A DNA stretch of 64,000 nucleotides, from positions 241,145-305,144 of the forward strand of contig NZ_PDNW01000005.1 of NCBI RefSeq assembly GCF_002849655.1. Reading direction: 5' to 3'. Below, in pieces: positions 27,407 through 36,166 of this stretch. Origin of the DNA: Pollutimonas subterranea. GTDB lineage: Bacteria > Pseudomonadota > Gammaproteobacteria > Burkholderiales > Burkholderiaceae_B. Made by a program: the position numbers and the translations under genes. The first letter of the stretch is position 1. Every line of letters starts with the position of its first letter. The notes under the pieces were generated by a model. It was not told where the DNA came from and did not search any database. It was given only the letters and a program-made list of their open reading frames with translations.

Positions 27407-30400
27407 ATGGTAAAAATCGGACTCAATCAAACGACATCCGACTCCATAGAGCTCTCCGTGAACCTCACAATTTTTGCCTTGGCCATCCCCCTCGCCTTAG
27501 TCGCCACCTCCTCGCACGCCATCGAAGAACGACTCGTCCATTCGCCCACTGGCACAGCGGTTTTCAAGGTCCGTTTTTTTGACACAGGAGACGGCGCGTT
27601 CATGCCAGACTGGCCTGAAGACCTGCAATCGACATGGAATCTGGATGCAAAGCAAAAAGGGAAAATAGAGAGCTCAATATCGTATTGGGCAGAGATCATC
27701 AAGCCGGAACCCGGACAATTGCCCGCAATTATTAATGTTGGCACCTTCAACCAAGCAAACGCCTCTGGGACCAGCACGCCGCTCACTGATGAAGACGGGG
27801 GCATCGCCATCACGCAAATACAGGCGGCTCTCATGGGCGAGGACGCGGATGAGCTCACTTTTGGCTCGCATGCTCAGTTTGTCATGGGCAAACTTGATTT
27901 CGACACCATCGACTATGTGCCCGCTCAGTTACCACGTCCCGACGGTCAGGCTGATCTGGTTGGCGTTGCCTTCCACGAGCTGGCCCATGGATTGGGCGTG
28001 CTTGATTTCGCACAAGACTCGGATGGCCCAGGCACACCTCGTTTTGCCGATGCGCTTGGATCGTGGAGTCGAGGTCTGCGGGATGATAACGGCAATCCCT
28101 CCCGCCCGGGGCAGGCCATATTGTGCTCGCTATGCGACAACCCCTACGAGGCCGACGCTTTCGACGTCCGAAAGGATGAAGCCCATTTCACTGGGAAGAA
28201 TATAAGCGAGGTGCTGGCCGGCGCCTTGCCCGGTGTACCGGTCAAGGTGTTGGGACACAGTCCTCGCGGTGACAGCGGGATCGACGACAACTACATGAGT
28301 CACTCCGAGCTCAAGAACAGCATGATGAGCCACCAGACCTACCGGAATTACTCCACCTTCATGGAAGCGGAACTGGCGGCCATGCAAGACTTGGGCTACA
28401 ACATAGACCGGCGCAATTTCTTTGGTCATTCGGTGTATGGCAATGGCCAGCACTTAGTCAACAATAACGGCTTCTTCCAGCGGAATCGCGAAGGCACGGC
28501 TTACCTGTCCGGGCAGTACAACACGGCCACTCTGGGCTTGGGCTTGCATGTTTACGGTGACCACAACACGATCTTCCAACAGGCCGACCTGCTCAGCAAG
28601 GGCGCCGGCGGCGCCGGTATCCGGGTGGACGGGCAAGCAAACGACATCACCATCCCGTCCGGCACCCGGGTTCACGCCGACGGACTGAACGGCCGGGGAG
28701 TGATGTTCGCCTACGGCAAGGGACACAACCTCATCTTGCGCGGCGATGTCCAGGCACTGGGCGACATGGGTATAGGCGCAAGCTTCGACTTTGGCAACAA
28801 CCCTTTGTCCAATGATACAGAGTACCGCGGCTCGTATATCCATAGCTCGCGTGGACAAGCGCTACCCTTGCTTGACGAGCTGAATGGTGCGTTGGTCGAG
28901 TCATTCGACCTCACTGGCCGCATTGCCGGGAAAGCGCAGGCCATCTATATGTCGCGCAATGCACTGGTCAAGCACATCAACGTCATGAACGGCGCGCAAA
29001 TCGAAGGCGACATACGCTCCGACTACGCGCAAGCCGATGCTACCGGAAAGGCGCGCCTTTCCCAGCTAAGTTTCGGCCAGCTTGCCGATGCGAACGGCCG
29101 TGCGACCGGCCAGACTGACGCTGGCTTCCGCTGGCGCTACGACGGCAACATCAAAGGCCTGGACAATATCGTGCTGGCACCCATGGGCGGCACCACGACG
29201 CTTAACGGCCAGCACGAAGTACATGGTGTCAACGTGGGGCCGGCCGCAACATTGGACGGCAACGGCCACTATGTCTTGAAGTCCGGCTCCAGCTTCATCA
29301 ACAACGGCACTCTTTCTCCCGGCAACTCCATTGGCCGAATCGATATCGCCGGCGACTATCAGCAAGGCGGCACCGGCATCCTGCGCATGGACGTGAATGG
29401 CGCCCAGGAACACGATACGCTAGCAGTCACCGGAAACGCCGGCCTGAACGGCCAGTTGACCCTGACTCCGCAACCTGGTGACTGGTATAGTCAGAGTTGG
29501 AGCCTTCGTTCCAGCGACCTTGTGCAAGCTGGATCGGTCGATGGCGCCTTCAAGACCTTGATTGTCGAGCTGAGTTCTCCTACGCTTTCGGTCGGCACGC
29601 AGCGCCTGGATGCGAGCAGCTTCGAGGTTCGCATCGGCCGCGAAGAGAACGCGTACAGCCAATATGCCACCAATGACAATGCCGCAGCCGCTGGCCGCGC
29701 ACTCTATCAGCTGGCATCCACTTCCGGAACGAACACTCGACCATTGCTGCAAAGCCTGGATTTTTCGGCGAACGATGGCACCGGCGTCGCCCGGGCACTC
29801 GACCAGCTCACTCCCGCTGGCTATAGCGCCATGGTAGCGAGCTCACTGAACCGTGAACAACAGATTGGCGGCATTGTTTCCGGTCGTGCCACCCGATATA
29901 CGCCGGGCGCCTTGTCACCTGACCAGTGGACCGCCTTTGCCGTACCCTTTGGCGGCAGCACGTGGCAAGATACGCAGGGCTCGATGGTTGGCTACGACAG
30001 TTCCAGCTACGGGGTCGTATTCGGAACGGAGAAACACAGCACCAACAACACGGCCTGGAAATTCGGTGCCTACGGCGCGGTCAGCGGGCAGTCCGTCGAC
30101 ATCGGCGCCCCCCAGAATGGCAGCGGCAAGTCCACGGCGTTCAACCTGGGGCTGCACGCACGCTTTGCACCCAATGAGACGGCTGGCCCCTACGCGTTCA
30201 GCCAGGCACAACTGGGCATCGAGGACGGAAGGCTCACTCGCCATATCAACGTCGACGGCTACTCTGCCAAACACTCCGCCGACTGGACGGGCTGGAGCGG
30301 CTCGCTGGCTGCTGGCGGTGGTTACCGCTGGGCATTGACCGACAGCGTCAGCGTAGGACCCATTGTTTCCTTCGCCTACACCCATCTTTCCCGTCCCGAA

Positions 30401-30781
30401 CTAACAGAGTCCGGCCCCGCCGCCACCGGATTGACCCTTGACTCGAGCCACTTCAATTCGCTTCGATCCAGTATGGGTTTCAATGCGGGGATCGATCTCC
30501 CGCTGAAGAACAGGGCTGGCTTGCGGGCTGATTTTCAAATCACCTGGGATCGCGAACTGTTGAATAATGATGCGATCCAGTATGCATATTTCGCGGGCGC
30601 ACCCGAAGTGGGGTTTGCCAGCAGAAACCAGGTAATGGGACGCGATTCGCTTGGATTGCAAGCAGGCCTGGCCTTTCAGGTGAAAGAGAACATATCGCTG
30701 GGCGCCAATGTATCCAGCCAGTTCTTCCGCGCAGGGCAGCGCTCGGTGGCGGGCAACGTTTCGGTAAATTGGCGATTCTAA
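27407..30781 (+). CDS. Autotransporter with N-terminal metzincin-like metalloprotease domain
   Basis: A 1,124-aa type Va autotransporter. I start at ATG 27407 (GTG 27458 is an alternative); the export signal ends LVATSSHA. Residues about 45-340 look like a zinc protease: HELAHGLGVLD at 190-200 fits H-E-x-x-H-x-x-G-x-x-D, and a later NSMMSHQTYRN supplies a possible Met-turn before AELAAMQDLGYNID. Residues about 345-830 are a repetitive beta-helical passenger with the PATR-like unit GTLSPGNSIGRIDIAGDYQQ. The last 280 or so residues form the beta-barrel, ending VSVNWRF. Predicted surface or released protease; substrate unknown. It is divergent from mntP, whose riboswitch occupies most of the gap. 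Confidence 0.88.
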   Translation: MVKIGLNQTTSDSIELSVNLTIFALAIPLALVATSSHAIEERLVHSPTGTAVFKVRFFDTGDGAFMPDWPEDLQSTWNLDAKQKGKIESSISYWAEIIKPEPGQLPAIINVGTFNQANASGTSTPLTDEDGGIAITQIQAALMGEDADELTFGSHAQFVMGKLDFDTIDYVPAQLPRPDGQADLVGVAFHELAHGLGVLDFAQDSDGPGTPRFADALGSWSRGLRDDNGNPSRPGQAILCSLCDNPYEADAFDVRKDEAHFTGKNISEVLAGALPGVPVKVLGHSPRGDSGIDDNYMSHSELKNSMMSHQTYRNYSTFMEAELAAMQDLGYNIDRRNFFGHSVYGNGQHLVNNNGFFQRNREGTAYLSGQYNTATLGLGLHVYGDHNTIFQQADLLSKGAGGAGIRVDGQANDITIPSGTRVHADGLNGRGVMFAYGKGHNLILRGDVQALGDMGIGASFDFGNNPLSNDTEYRGSYIHSSRGQALPLLDELNGALVESFDLTGRIAGKAQAIYMSRNALVKHINVMNGAQIEGDIRSDYAQADATGKARLSQLSFGQLADANGRATGQTDAGFRWRYDGNIKGLDNIVLAPMGGTTTLNGQHEVHGVNVGPAATLDGNGHYVLKSGSSFINNGTLSPGNSIGRIDIAGDYQQGGTGILRMDVNGAQEHDTLAVTGNAGLNGQLTLTPQPGDWYSQSWSLRSSDLVQAGSVDGAFKTLIVELSSPTLSVGTQRLDASSFEVRIGREENAYSQYATNDNAAAAGRALYQLASTSGTNTRPLLQSLDFSANDGTGVARALDQLTPAGYSAMVASSLNREQQIGGIVSGRATRYTPGALSPDQWTAFAVPFGGSTWQDTQGSMVGYDSSSYGVVFGTEKHSTNNTAWKFGAYGAVSGQSVDIGAPQNGSGKSTAFNLGLHARFAPNETAGPYAFSQAQLGIEDGRLTRHINVDGYSAKHSADWTGWSGSLAAGGGYRWALTDSVSVGPIVSFAYTHLSRPELTESGPAATGLTLDSSHFNSLRSSMGFNAGIDLPLKNRAGLRADFQITWDRELLNNDAIQYAYFAGAPEVGFASRNQVMGRDSLGLQAGLAFQVKENISLGANVSSQFFRAGQRSVAGNVSVNWRF

Positions 30782-30837
30782 AACGATGGCACCGCCAATA
30801 GTGACGTATGGCGGCCTGCCATAGAAGCGGCAGATAC

Positions 30838-30868
30838 AAAAAAGTGTCCAAAAGAACACTTTTATTGT
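30838..30868. terminator. Bidirectional terminator between the autotransporter gene and tRNA-Arg
   Basis: AAAAGTGT and ACACTTTT form an 8-bp stem with loop CCAAAAGA. A-runs and T-runs flank both sides, so it can end the autotransporter transcript on the plus strand and the tRNA-Arg transcript on the minus strand. Confidence 0.8.
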
Positions 30869-30875
30869 TAAATTC

Positions 30876-30950
30876 TGGCGCGCCCGACAGGAATCGAACC
30901 TGTATCTAAAGCTTCGGAGGCTCTTATTCTATCCATTGAACTACGGGCGC
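30876..30950 (-). tRNA. tRNA-Arg (anticodon CCG)
   Basis: On the minus strand the acceptor stem is GCGCCCG with CGGGCGC, followed by discriminator G and an encoded CCA. The D arm is GTTCAATGGATAGAAT, the anticodon arm AGAGC-CTCCGAA-GCTTT places CCG at positions 34-36, and the T arm is ACAGG-TTCGATT-CCTGT. It decodes the CGG arginine codon. Confidence 0.95.
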
Positions 30951-31078
30951 GGGGTCGTCATTGTAGCCTGTTTGCCGGGATTTTTTTTGCGTACTGCACA
31001 TTACCCCTCTTTTGACTGTCAGAGGTGCCTGTCGCATTGAGATGTATCAACTTTCATGCACTTAAACGACAGTCTCGT

Positions 31079-31084
31079 TATAAT
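31079..31084 (+). promoter_or_regulatory. -10 element (TATAAT) upstream of the cytochrome c gene
   Basis: A perfect TATAAT lies 116 bp before the cytochrome start. No good -35 hexamer is present at 16-18 bp, so an activator may be needed. The leader would be about 110 nt. Confidence 0.5.
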
Positions 31085-31199
31085 CCTTCATTCACGTGGC
31101 TTTGGGCCCTATGCGCGTCTTGCGCAAGTCAGCGCACAGCTCACCCACATAGCCTTCAGGCCTTGGCGCCTTCTGACTAGGAACACGCAGGATTCGATT

Positions 31200-32165
31200 A
31201 TGAATAACACAGAAGAACACGTTGAAGAGACCATCGAGGAACACGAAGGCCTCATCAAGACGCCCAAGCAATTGATCGTAACCGTCGTCCTGGCGTTCAT
31301 CGTGCCGGTTCTGATCATTGGCCTGCTTATTCTCCTGGTGACATCGTCCTCCTTCATGGGATCCGGGTCCGATGCCCAGACCCCGGAAGCCATCGCCTCG
31401 CGCATCAAGCCCGTCGCGCAATTCGCCCTGGTCGATGCGAATGCCCCGAAGGTGTTCCAGACGGGACAACAGGTGTTCGATACGACCTGTACCGCCTGCC
31501 ATACCGCCGGCGTGGCCGGCGCGCACAAAATTGGCGATACCGCCGCCTGGGCCCCGTTCATCAAGAAGGGGTACGAGGAACTGGTCAAGAATGCAATTCA
31601 CGGCATCAACGCCATGCCTCCGAAAGGCGGCAATCCTGCACTGAGCGACTTCGAAGTTGCACGCGCGGTGGTTTACATGACGAATAAATCGGGTGCCTCG
31701 TTCGACGAGCCTGCGGAACCTACCGGCGACAAGGCTGACGCGGCGCCTGCTGAAGCGGCGGCCCCAACTGCTGCCGCTTCACCCGCTGCTGCTCCTGCGG
31801 CCGCTGCACCGGCCCCTGCTGCTTCCGAGGCAGCCGTGCCTGCTCCCGAGCCTGAAAAATCGGCCCCGGCTGCTGCGGCCGCCCCTGCCGCCGAAAAAGC
31901 GCCCGCTAGTGACACGGCAGCTATTGATCCCGCAGGCGAAAAACTCTACAAATCCGTATGTTTCGCTTGCCATACAACCGGGGTCGCCAATGCGCCAAAA
32001 CTTGGTGACAAGGCTGCATGGGCCAAGTATGAAGCCGCCGGCCTGGATGCAATGGTTCAGAATGCCATTCACGGTATTGGCGCCATGCCGCCACGCGGCG
32101 GCTCGCAAGCAAGCGATGCAGAAGTGAAGGCAGCTGTGCAATATATGGTGAATGCCCACAAATAA
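31200..32165 (+). CDS. Membrane-anchored di-heme cytochrome c (cytochrome c5-like)
   Basis: A 321-aa protein with one N-terminal membrane helix (residues about 25-48, LIVTVVLAFIVPVLIIGLLI). Two class I cytochrome c domains follow, each with one CxxCH heme site: CTACH at residues 97-101 and CFACH at about 253-257. They are joined by an Ala/Pro-rich flexible linker of about 80 residues. Each domain has the AMPPKGG or AMPPRGG segment supplying the Met axial ligand. I start at ATG 31200. It probably carries electrons on the periplasmic face of the inner membrane; partners are unknown. A strong terminator follows. Confidence 0.92.
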   Translation: MNNTEEHVEETIEEHEGLIKTPKQLIVTVVLAFIVPVLIIGLLILLVTSSSFMGSGSDAQTPEAIASRIKPVAQFALVDANAPKVFQTGQQVFDTTCTACHTAGVAGAHKIGDTAAWAPFIKKGYEELVKNAIHGINAMPPKGGNPALSDFEVARAVVYMTNKSGASFDEPAEPTGDKADAAPAEAAAPTAAASPAAAPAAAAPAPAASEAAVPAPEPEKSAPAAAAAPAAEKAPASDTAAIDPAGEKLYKSVCFACHTTGVANAPKLGDKAAWAKYEAAGLDAMVQNAIHGIGAMPPRGGSQASDAEVKAAVQYMVNAHK

Positions 32166-32182
32166 GCACTCTGCCTCCAGAT

Positions 32183-32213
32183 AAAAAAACCGCCATGATT
32201 GGCGGTTTTTTTT
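32183..32213. terminator. Rho-independent terminator after the cytochrome c gene
   Basis: AAAAAACCGCC-ATGATT-GGCGGTTTTTT forms a compact hairpin with a T8 run on the plus strand and A/T tails on both sides. It also suits the convergent 3-hydroxyacyl-CoA dehydrogenase gene. Confidence 0.92.
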
Positions 32214-32263
32214 ATCAACTCAAACAAGAAGCCACCGCGAGACGATCGGCGCCTCGCCCCAGC

Positions 32264-33799
32264 TTACACGGCTTTGCAGGCCGCTTCAGCACGCAGCGAC
32301 AGGCCTAGCTGTACTCGGCGCTGCAGCCATGGGCTGGCACGATAACGCATATCGCCGGTGACGCGACACATCGACCGCAGGATCTCCAGGACATGGGCAC
32401 CGCCCAGCGCGTCACCCATGGACAGGGGACCGCCTTTCGGATATCCCAATCCCAGCGACACGGCCAAGTCGATGTCGGCCGGTGTGGCAATGGTTTGTTG
32501 AGCGATGTCGCTGGCCACATTCACTATTGTCGCCACTATTCGCTGACCGATGAATCCGGCGGAATCGTTGATAACCGAAACCGGCGTGCCGTCACTGGCA
32601 AACAAGGCATGCGCGGCATCGCGCCACTCCGGCAACGTCGATACCGAACACATTATCACGCGGCGCTTGCCCTGCTCCAGGCCGAAAAACGTGTCCAACG
32701 CTACCGTTCGGTCACCATCGAGCTGGTGCGCGCTGACGACGGAAGCGGTGTCTTCGCCGTATGGGGTGACCACGATCAAGGCGTCGGCCGGCGGCGCTTC
32801 TGCCGCAATGATCGTTATGCCCAAGGCCTTGAGCAAAGCCGCCGCGCGTTTATGGCCGACCGAATGGTAAGGCGCCAGCCATACCTTCAGGCCTTGGCGC
32901 ATTGCCGGTACAGCAGGCTCGTCTGGAACCTGCTTCTGGCCTTCCGGGTACGGATAGAAGCCCTGACCCGTCTTGCGGCCCAGCAACTTGCCGGCGCTAC
33001 GTACGGCGGTAATCGGTGATGGACGAAACCGAGGTTCGTCGTAGAACTGCTGATAGATGGATTCCATCACGGCATGTGAGACGTCCAGGCCTGTGAGATC
33101 CAGCAACTCGAAAGGCCCCATGCGAAAACCGGCCTGCTCGCGCATGATGGCATCTATCTGGTAGAAAGGCGCAACGGCCTCTTGCGCCGCCTTCAGGCCT
33201 TCGATGTTCATGCCACGCCCGGCGTGATTCACGATAAAGCCCGGCATATCCTTGGCGCGAACAGGCGTGTGGCCCATTGCACGCGCGAACACCATCAGTG
33301 CGTCGCCGACTTGTACGTCGGTACGCAAGCCATCGATGACCTCGACGACCTTCATGAGCGGGACAGGATTGAAGAAATGGAAGCCGGCAACCCGCGCGGG
33401 ATGCTCGCAGGCTTGTGCAATAGCGGTGATCGGCAAGGAAGATGTATTCGACGCGAGGATGCAATCCTGCCCAACAATGCCCTCGAGCTGCCGGAAAAGA
33501 TCGCACTTGACTTCCAGCCGCTCGACGACGGCCTCTACGACCAGATCCACATTGGCCATCGCCTGCAAGTCGCTGCATGGCTGGACGCGCTCGAGCGACT
33601 GAGCGGCCAGTTCGGGAGTGATCTTCCCTTTCGCAGCCAGCTTGTCCCACATCTGGCTCAGGTTTGCGCGGGCCGAGGTAATGGCATCGGCATTCAAGTC
33701 GAATAGCAGAACATCAAAGCCCGCCTGCGCCGCGATTTGGGCGATCCCGCGGCCCATGGCGCCTGCGCCTACGACGCCTATCTTCTTGATGTCTTTCAT
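32264..33799 (-). CDS. 3-hydroxyacyl-CoA dehydrogenase
   Basis: A 511-aa NAD-dependent enzyme that oxidises 3-hydroxyacyl-CoA. The N-terminal Rossmann domain begins IGVVGAGAMGRGIAQIAAQA. The catalytic His/Glu region is present in RVAGFHFFNPVPLMKVVEVI, and VNHAGRGMNIEGLKAAQE follows. It has two copies of the 3HCDH C-terminal domain, as in PaaH/PaaC-type enzymes of about 500 aa (single-domain forms have about 290). The second copy ends near SLGLGYPKGGPLSMGDALGG. Its start overlaps the CoA-transferase stop by 4 bases (ATGA), so the two work in one transcript. Confidence 0.93.
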   Translation of the reverse strand: MKDIKKIGVVGAGAMGRGIAQIAAQAGFDVLLFDLNADAITSARANLSQMWDKLAAKGKITPELAAQSLERVQPCSDLQAMANVDLVVEAVVERLEVKCDLFRQLEGIVGQDCILASNTSSLPITAIAQACEHPARVAGFHFFNPVPLMKVVEVIDGLRTDVQVGDALMVFARAMGHTPVRAKDMPGFIVNHAGRGMNIEGLKAAQEAVAPFYQIDAIMREQAGFRMGPFELLDLTGLDVSHAVMESIYQQFYDEPRFRPSPITAVRSAGKLLGRKTGQGFYPYPEGQKQVPDEPAVPAMRQGLKVWLAPYHSVGHKRAAALLKALGITIIAAEAPPADALIVVTPYGEDTASVVSAHQLDGDRTVALDTFFGLEQGKRRVIMCSVSTLPEWRDAAHALFASDGTPVSVINDSAGFIGQRIVATIVNVASDIAQQTIATPADIDLAVSLGLGYPKGGPLSMGDALGGAHVLEILRSMCRVTGDMRYRASPWLQRRVQLGLSLRAEAACKAV

Positions 33800-35016
33800 T
33801 TTGTCAGCTCCTGGATTTCTTCGTCTGACAGGCCCAGCCGTTCGCGCAGGACCTGCTCGGTATGTTCGCCCAGTAAAGGCGCGGCATGATGATAATTGAC
33901 CGGGCTATCCGAAAAGCGCAAAGGACTGGAGCTTACTGGCGCCTGGCCAGCCGACCCGTGCGGCAGCGTCTGTCGCATGCCACGCGCCTTAACTTGCGGG
34001 TTTTGATAGACCTGATCGATGGTATTGATAGGACCGGCTGGCACGCCGACCTTCTCCAGCGCTTCGAGCCAATAATCGCGTGTCCGCGATTTCATAGCTT
34101 CAGTCAGCAATGGAATCAGTATCTCGCGATTAATCACGCGATTGGAATTGGTTTTGTAACGGATGTCCTCGGGCAAGGCGGGACGGCCGATGACATGGCA
34201 ATAAGCCTTGAACTGGGTGTCGTTGCCCACGGCTACGATAAGATGGCCGTCGGATGCCGCAAATACCTGATAGGGCACAAGATTCTGATGCGCGTTGCCT
34301 GCCCGTCGCGGAGCTGCGCCAGTGGTGAGGTAGTTAAGATTCTGGTTGGCGAGCATGGCCACTTGGCAATCGAGCAGCGCCATATCGATATGCTGGCCCA
34401 GGCCGCTGCGAGTCCGCTCGTGCAGGGCAGCCAATATGCCCACCGTGGAATACATGCCCGTCATCAAATCGGCAACAGCCACTCCCGCCTTCTGAGGGCC
34501 TCCACCCGGCAGATCGTCGCGTTCGCCGGTAATGCTCATCAGGCCGCCCATGCCCTGGATCATGAAGTCGTAGCCCGGCCGACTGGCGTAAGGCCCCGTC
34601 TGGCCAAACCCCGTAATGGAACAATAGATGAGGGAGGGATTGACGGCCTTGATGCTCTCGTAATCGAGCCCATACTTGCTTAAACCACCAACCTTGAAAT
34701 TCTCAACCAGGATATCGCATTGCTTTGAGAGCTCGCGCACCAGGTTTGCGCCACGCTCCGTTGCAATATCGATGGCGACCGATTGCTTGTTTCGGTTCGC
34801 CGACGCATAGTACGCAGCCTCCGTCGTGTCTTTACCTTGTGCGTCTTTCAGGTATGGCGGACCCCAGCCGCGCGTGTCGTCACCCGCGCCGGGTCTTTCG
34901 ATCTTGATGACTTCCGCACCAAGATCGGCAAGATTTTGTGTGCACCAGGGGCCGGCCAGGACCCGGGTAAGGTCTAAAACACGAATACCAGTAAGCGGAG
35001 CAGGACGAAATGACAT
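33796..35016 (-). CDS. CaiB/BaiF-family (class III) CoA-transferase
   Basis: A 406-aa class III CoA-transferase. The frame extends to 35166, but ATG 35016 gives the normal family start (PLTGIRVLDLTRVLAGPWCT). The conserved QNLADLGAEVIKIERPGAGDDTRGWGPP follows, with the catalytic Asp expected in the region DLMTGMYSTVGILAALHER, and a C-terminal GVPAGPINTIDQV. It moves CoA between carboxylates; the substrate pair cannot be read from sequence. It is coupled to the downstream 3-hydroxyacyl-CoA dehydrogenase and divergent from the flavoprotein at 35186. Confidence 0.92.
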   Translation of the reverse strand: MSFRPAPLTGIRVLDLTRVLAGPWCTQNLADLGAEVIKIERPGAGDDTRGWGPPYLKDAQGKDTTEAAYYASANRNKQSVAIDIATERGANLVRELSKQCDILVENFKVGGLSKYGLDYESIKAVNPSLIYCSITGFGQTGPYASRPGYDFMIQGMGGLMSITGERDDLPGGGPQKAGVAVADLMTGMYSTVGILAALHERTRSGLGQHIDMALLDCQVAMLANQNLNYLTTGAAPRRAGNAHQNLVPYQVFAASDGHLIVAVGNDTQFKAYCHVIGRPALPEDIRYKTNSNRVINREILIPLLTEAMKSRTRDYWLEALEKVGVPAGPINTIDQVYQNPQVKARGMRQTLPHGSAGQAPVSSSPLRFSDSPVNYHHAAPLLGEHTEQVLRERLGLSDEEIQELTK

Positions 35017-35185
35017 GGCGGCAATCAACAAGTAAAAGCGGTATTTTGCCTCATATGATCGCTGCGTGTGCGTGGCGCACCCTCGCTTCTCATCAGGCGG
35101 TCGTTTAGCCCTAGAATAAGTGGGCGCGCCGGCAGACCACAGCGGGTGCCGTGCAGCAATGTACATCTTTCCGGAGAATCAACGA

Positions 35186-36166
35186 ATGCCCCGCACACTG
35201 GTTACCCAGCTTTACCAACAACTCACGCTTCCGGTCATATCGGCACCCATGTTCATTGTCTCGGGTCCCGATCTGCTTATCGCGCAGTGCGCCAGCGGCA
35301 TCATCGGTTCCATGCCCGCCCTGAACGCACGCCCGCAGAGCAAGCTCGCGGAATGGCTTACCCAGATCGACACGGCGCTGGCCGAACTGAAGCGGCGTGA
35401 ACCCGGGCGTATCGTCGCACCCTACGCCATCAACCATATCATCCATAAATCAAACGACAGGTTGTCCGAGGACCTTGCCGTCTGCGCCGACCATAAAGTG
35501 CCTCTTATCATTACCAGCCTGCGTGCGCCCAACGAAGTGGTCGACGCCGTGCACGGATGGGGCGGCAAAGTCTTTCACGACGTGACGACCATGCGCCATG
35601 CGCGCAAAGCGCTCGACGCCGGGGTAGATGGGCTGATACTCGTGTGTTCGGGGGCCGGTGGCCATGCCGGCACATTGAGTCCCTTTGCATTACTGGCAGA
35701 GGTGCGAAAAATATTCGACGGCCCCATCGCACTATCAGGTGCCATCTCGCGCGGCCACGACGTGCTGGCTGCTCGCGCCATGGGCGCCGATTTCGCCTAC
35801 ATTGGCACCCGCTTCATTGCAAGCCACGAGGCGCAAGCCCAGGAAGCCTACAAGCAAATGCTGGTAAATGCCCAGGCCAGTGATGTCATCTACACGCCGT
35901 TCTTTACGGGTATCCCTGGCAATTATCTGAAACCCAGCATTGCCGCAGCCGGACTGGACCCCGACGCACTGCCCGCCTCGAACCCGGACGGTACCGATTT
36001 CGGCAGCACCCGTACCAAGGCATGGCGCGATATATGGGGCGCCGGACAGGGCGTAGGAAGCATAGACAGCATCTCGTCGGTCGAGACGATCGTGGAAAAA
36101 CTAAAGCAAGAGTATCGCGAAGCTTCTTCGGTTCTGGGCGATTCATTCGCGGAGGCACGAGCATGA
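35186..36166 (+). CDS. Nitronate monooxygenase-family flavoprotein
   Basis: A 326-aa FMN-dependent TIM-barrel protein of the NMO/2-nitropropane dioxygenase family. It starts at ATG 35186 (GGAG site 10 nt upstream). Landmarks are LPVISAPMFIVSGPDL, ASGIIGSMPALNARP, VFHDVTTMRHARKALDAGVD, LVCSGAGGHAGTLSPFALL and the flavin phosphate site GADFAYIGTRFIAS. Members oxidise nitronates, but many act as oxidoreductases of unknown substrate. Its stop overlaps the next ATG, so it is coupled to the enoyl-CoA hydratase gene, which hints at a role in acyl-CoA breakdown. Confidence 0.9.
   Translation: MPRTLVTQLYQQLTLPVISAPMFIVSGPDLLIAQCASGIIGSMPALNARPQSKLAEWLTQIDTALAELKRREPGRIVAPYAINHIIHKSNDRLSEDLAVCADHKVPLIITSLRAPNEVVDAVHGWGGKVFHDVTTMRHARKALDAGVDGLILVCSGAGGHAGTLSPFALLAEVRKIFDGPIALSGAISRGHDVLAARAMGADFAYIGTRFIASHEAQAQEAYKQMLVNAQASDVIYTPFFTGIPGNYLKPSIAAAGLDPDALPASNPDGTDFGSTRTKAWRDIWGAGQGVGSIDSISSVETIVEKLKQEYREASSVLGDSFAEARA

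Noticed and set aside
31153..32900. 17-base repeat (CCTTCAGGCCTTGGCGC) near 31153 and near 32884
   Set aside because: One copy lies in a leader and the other inside a coding sequence; no flanking similarity, so it is probably chance.
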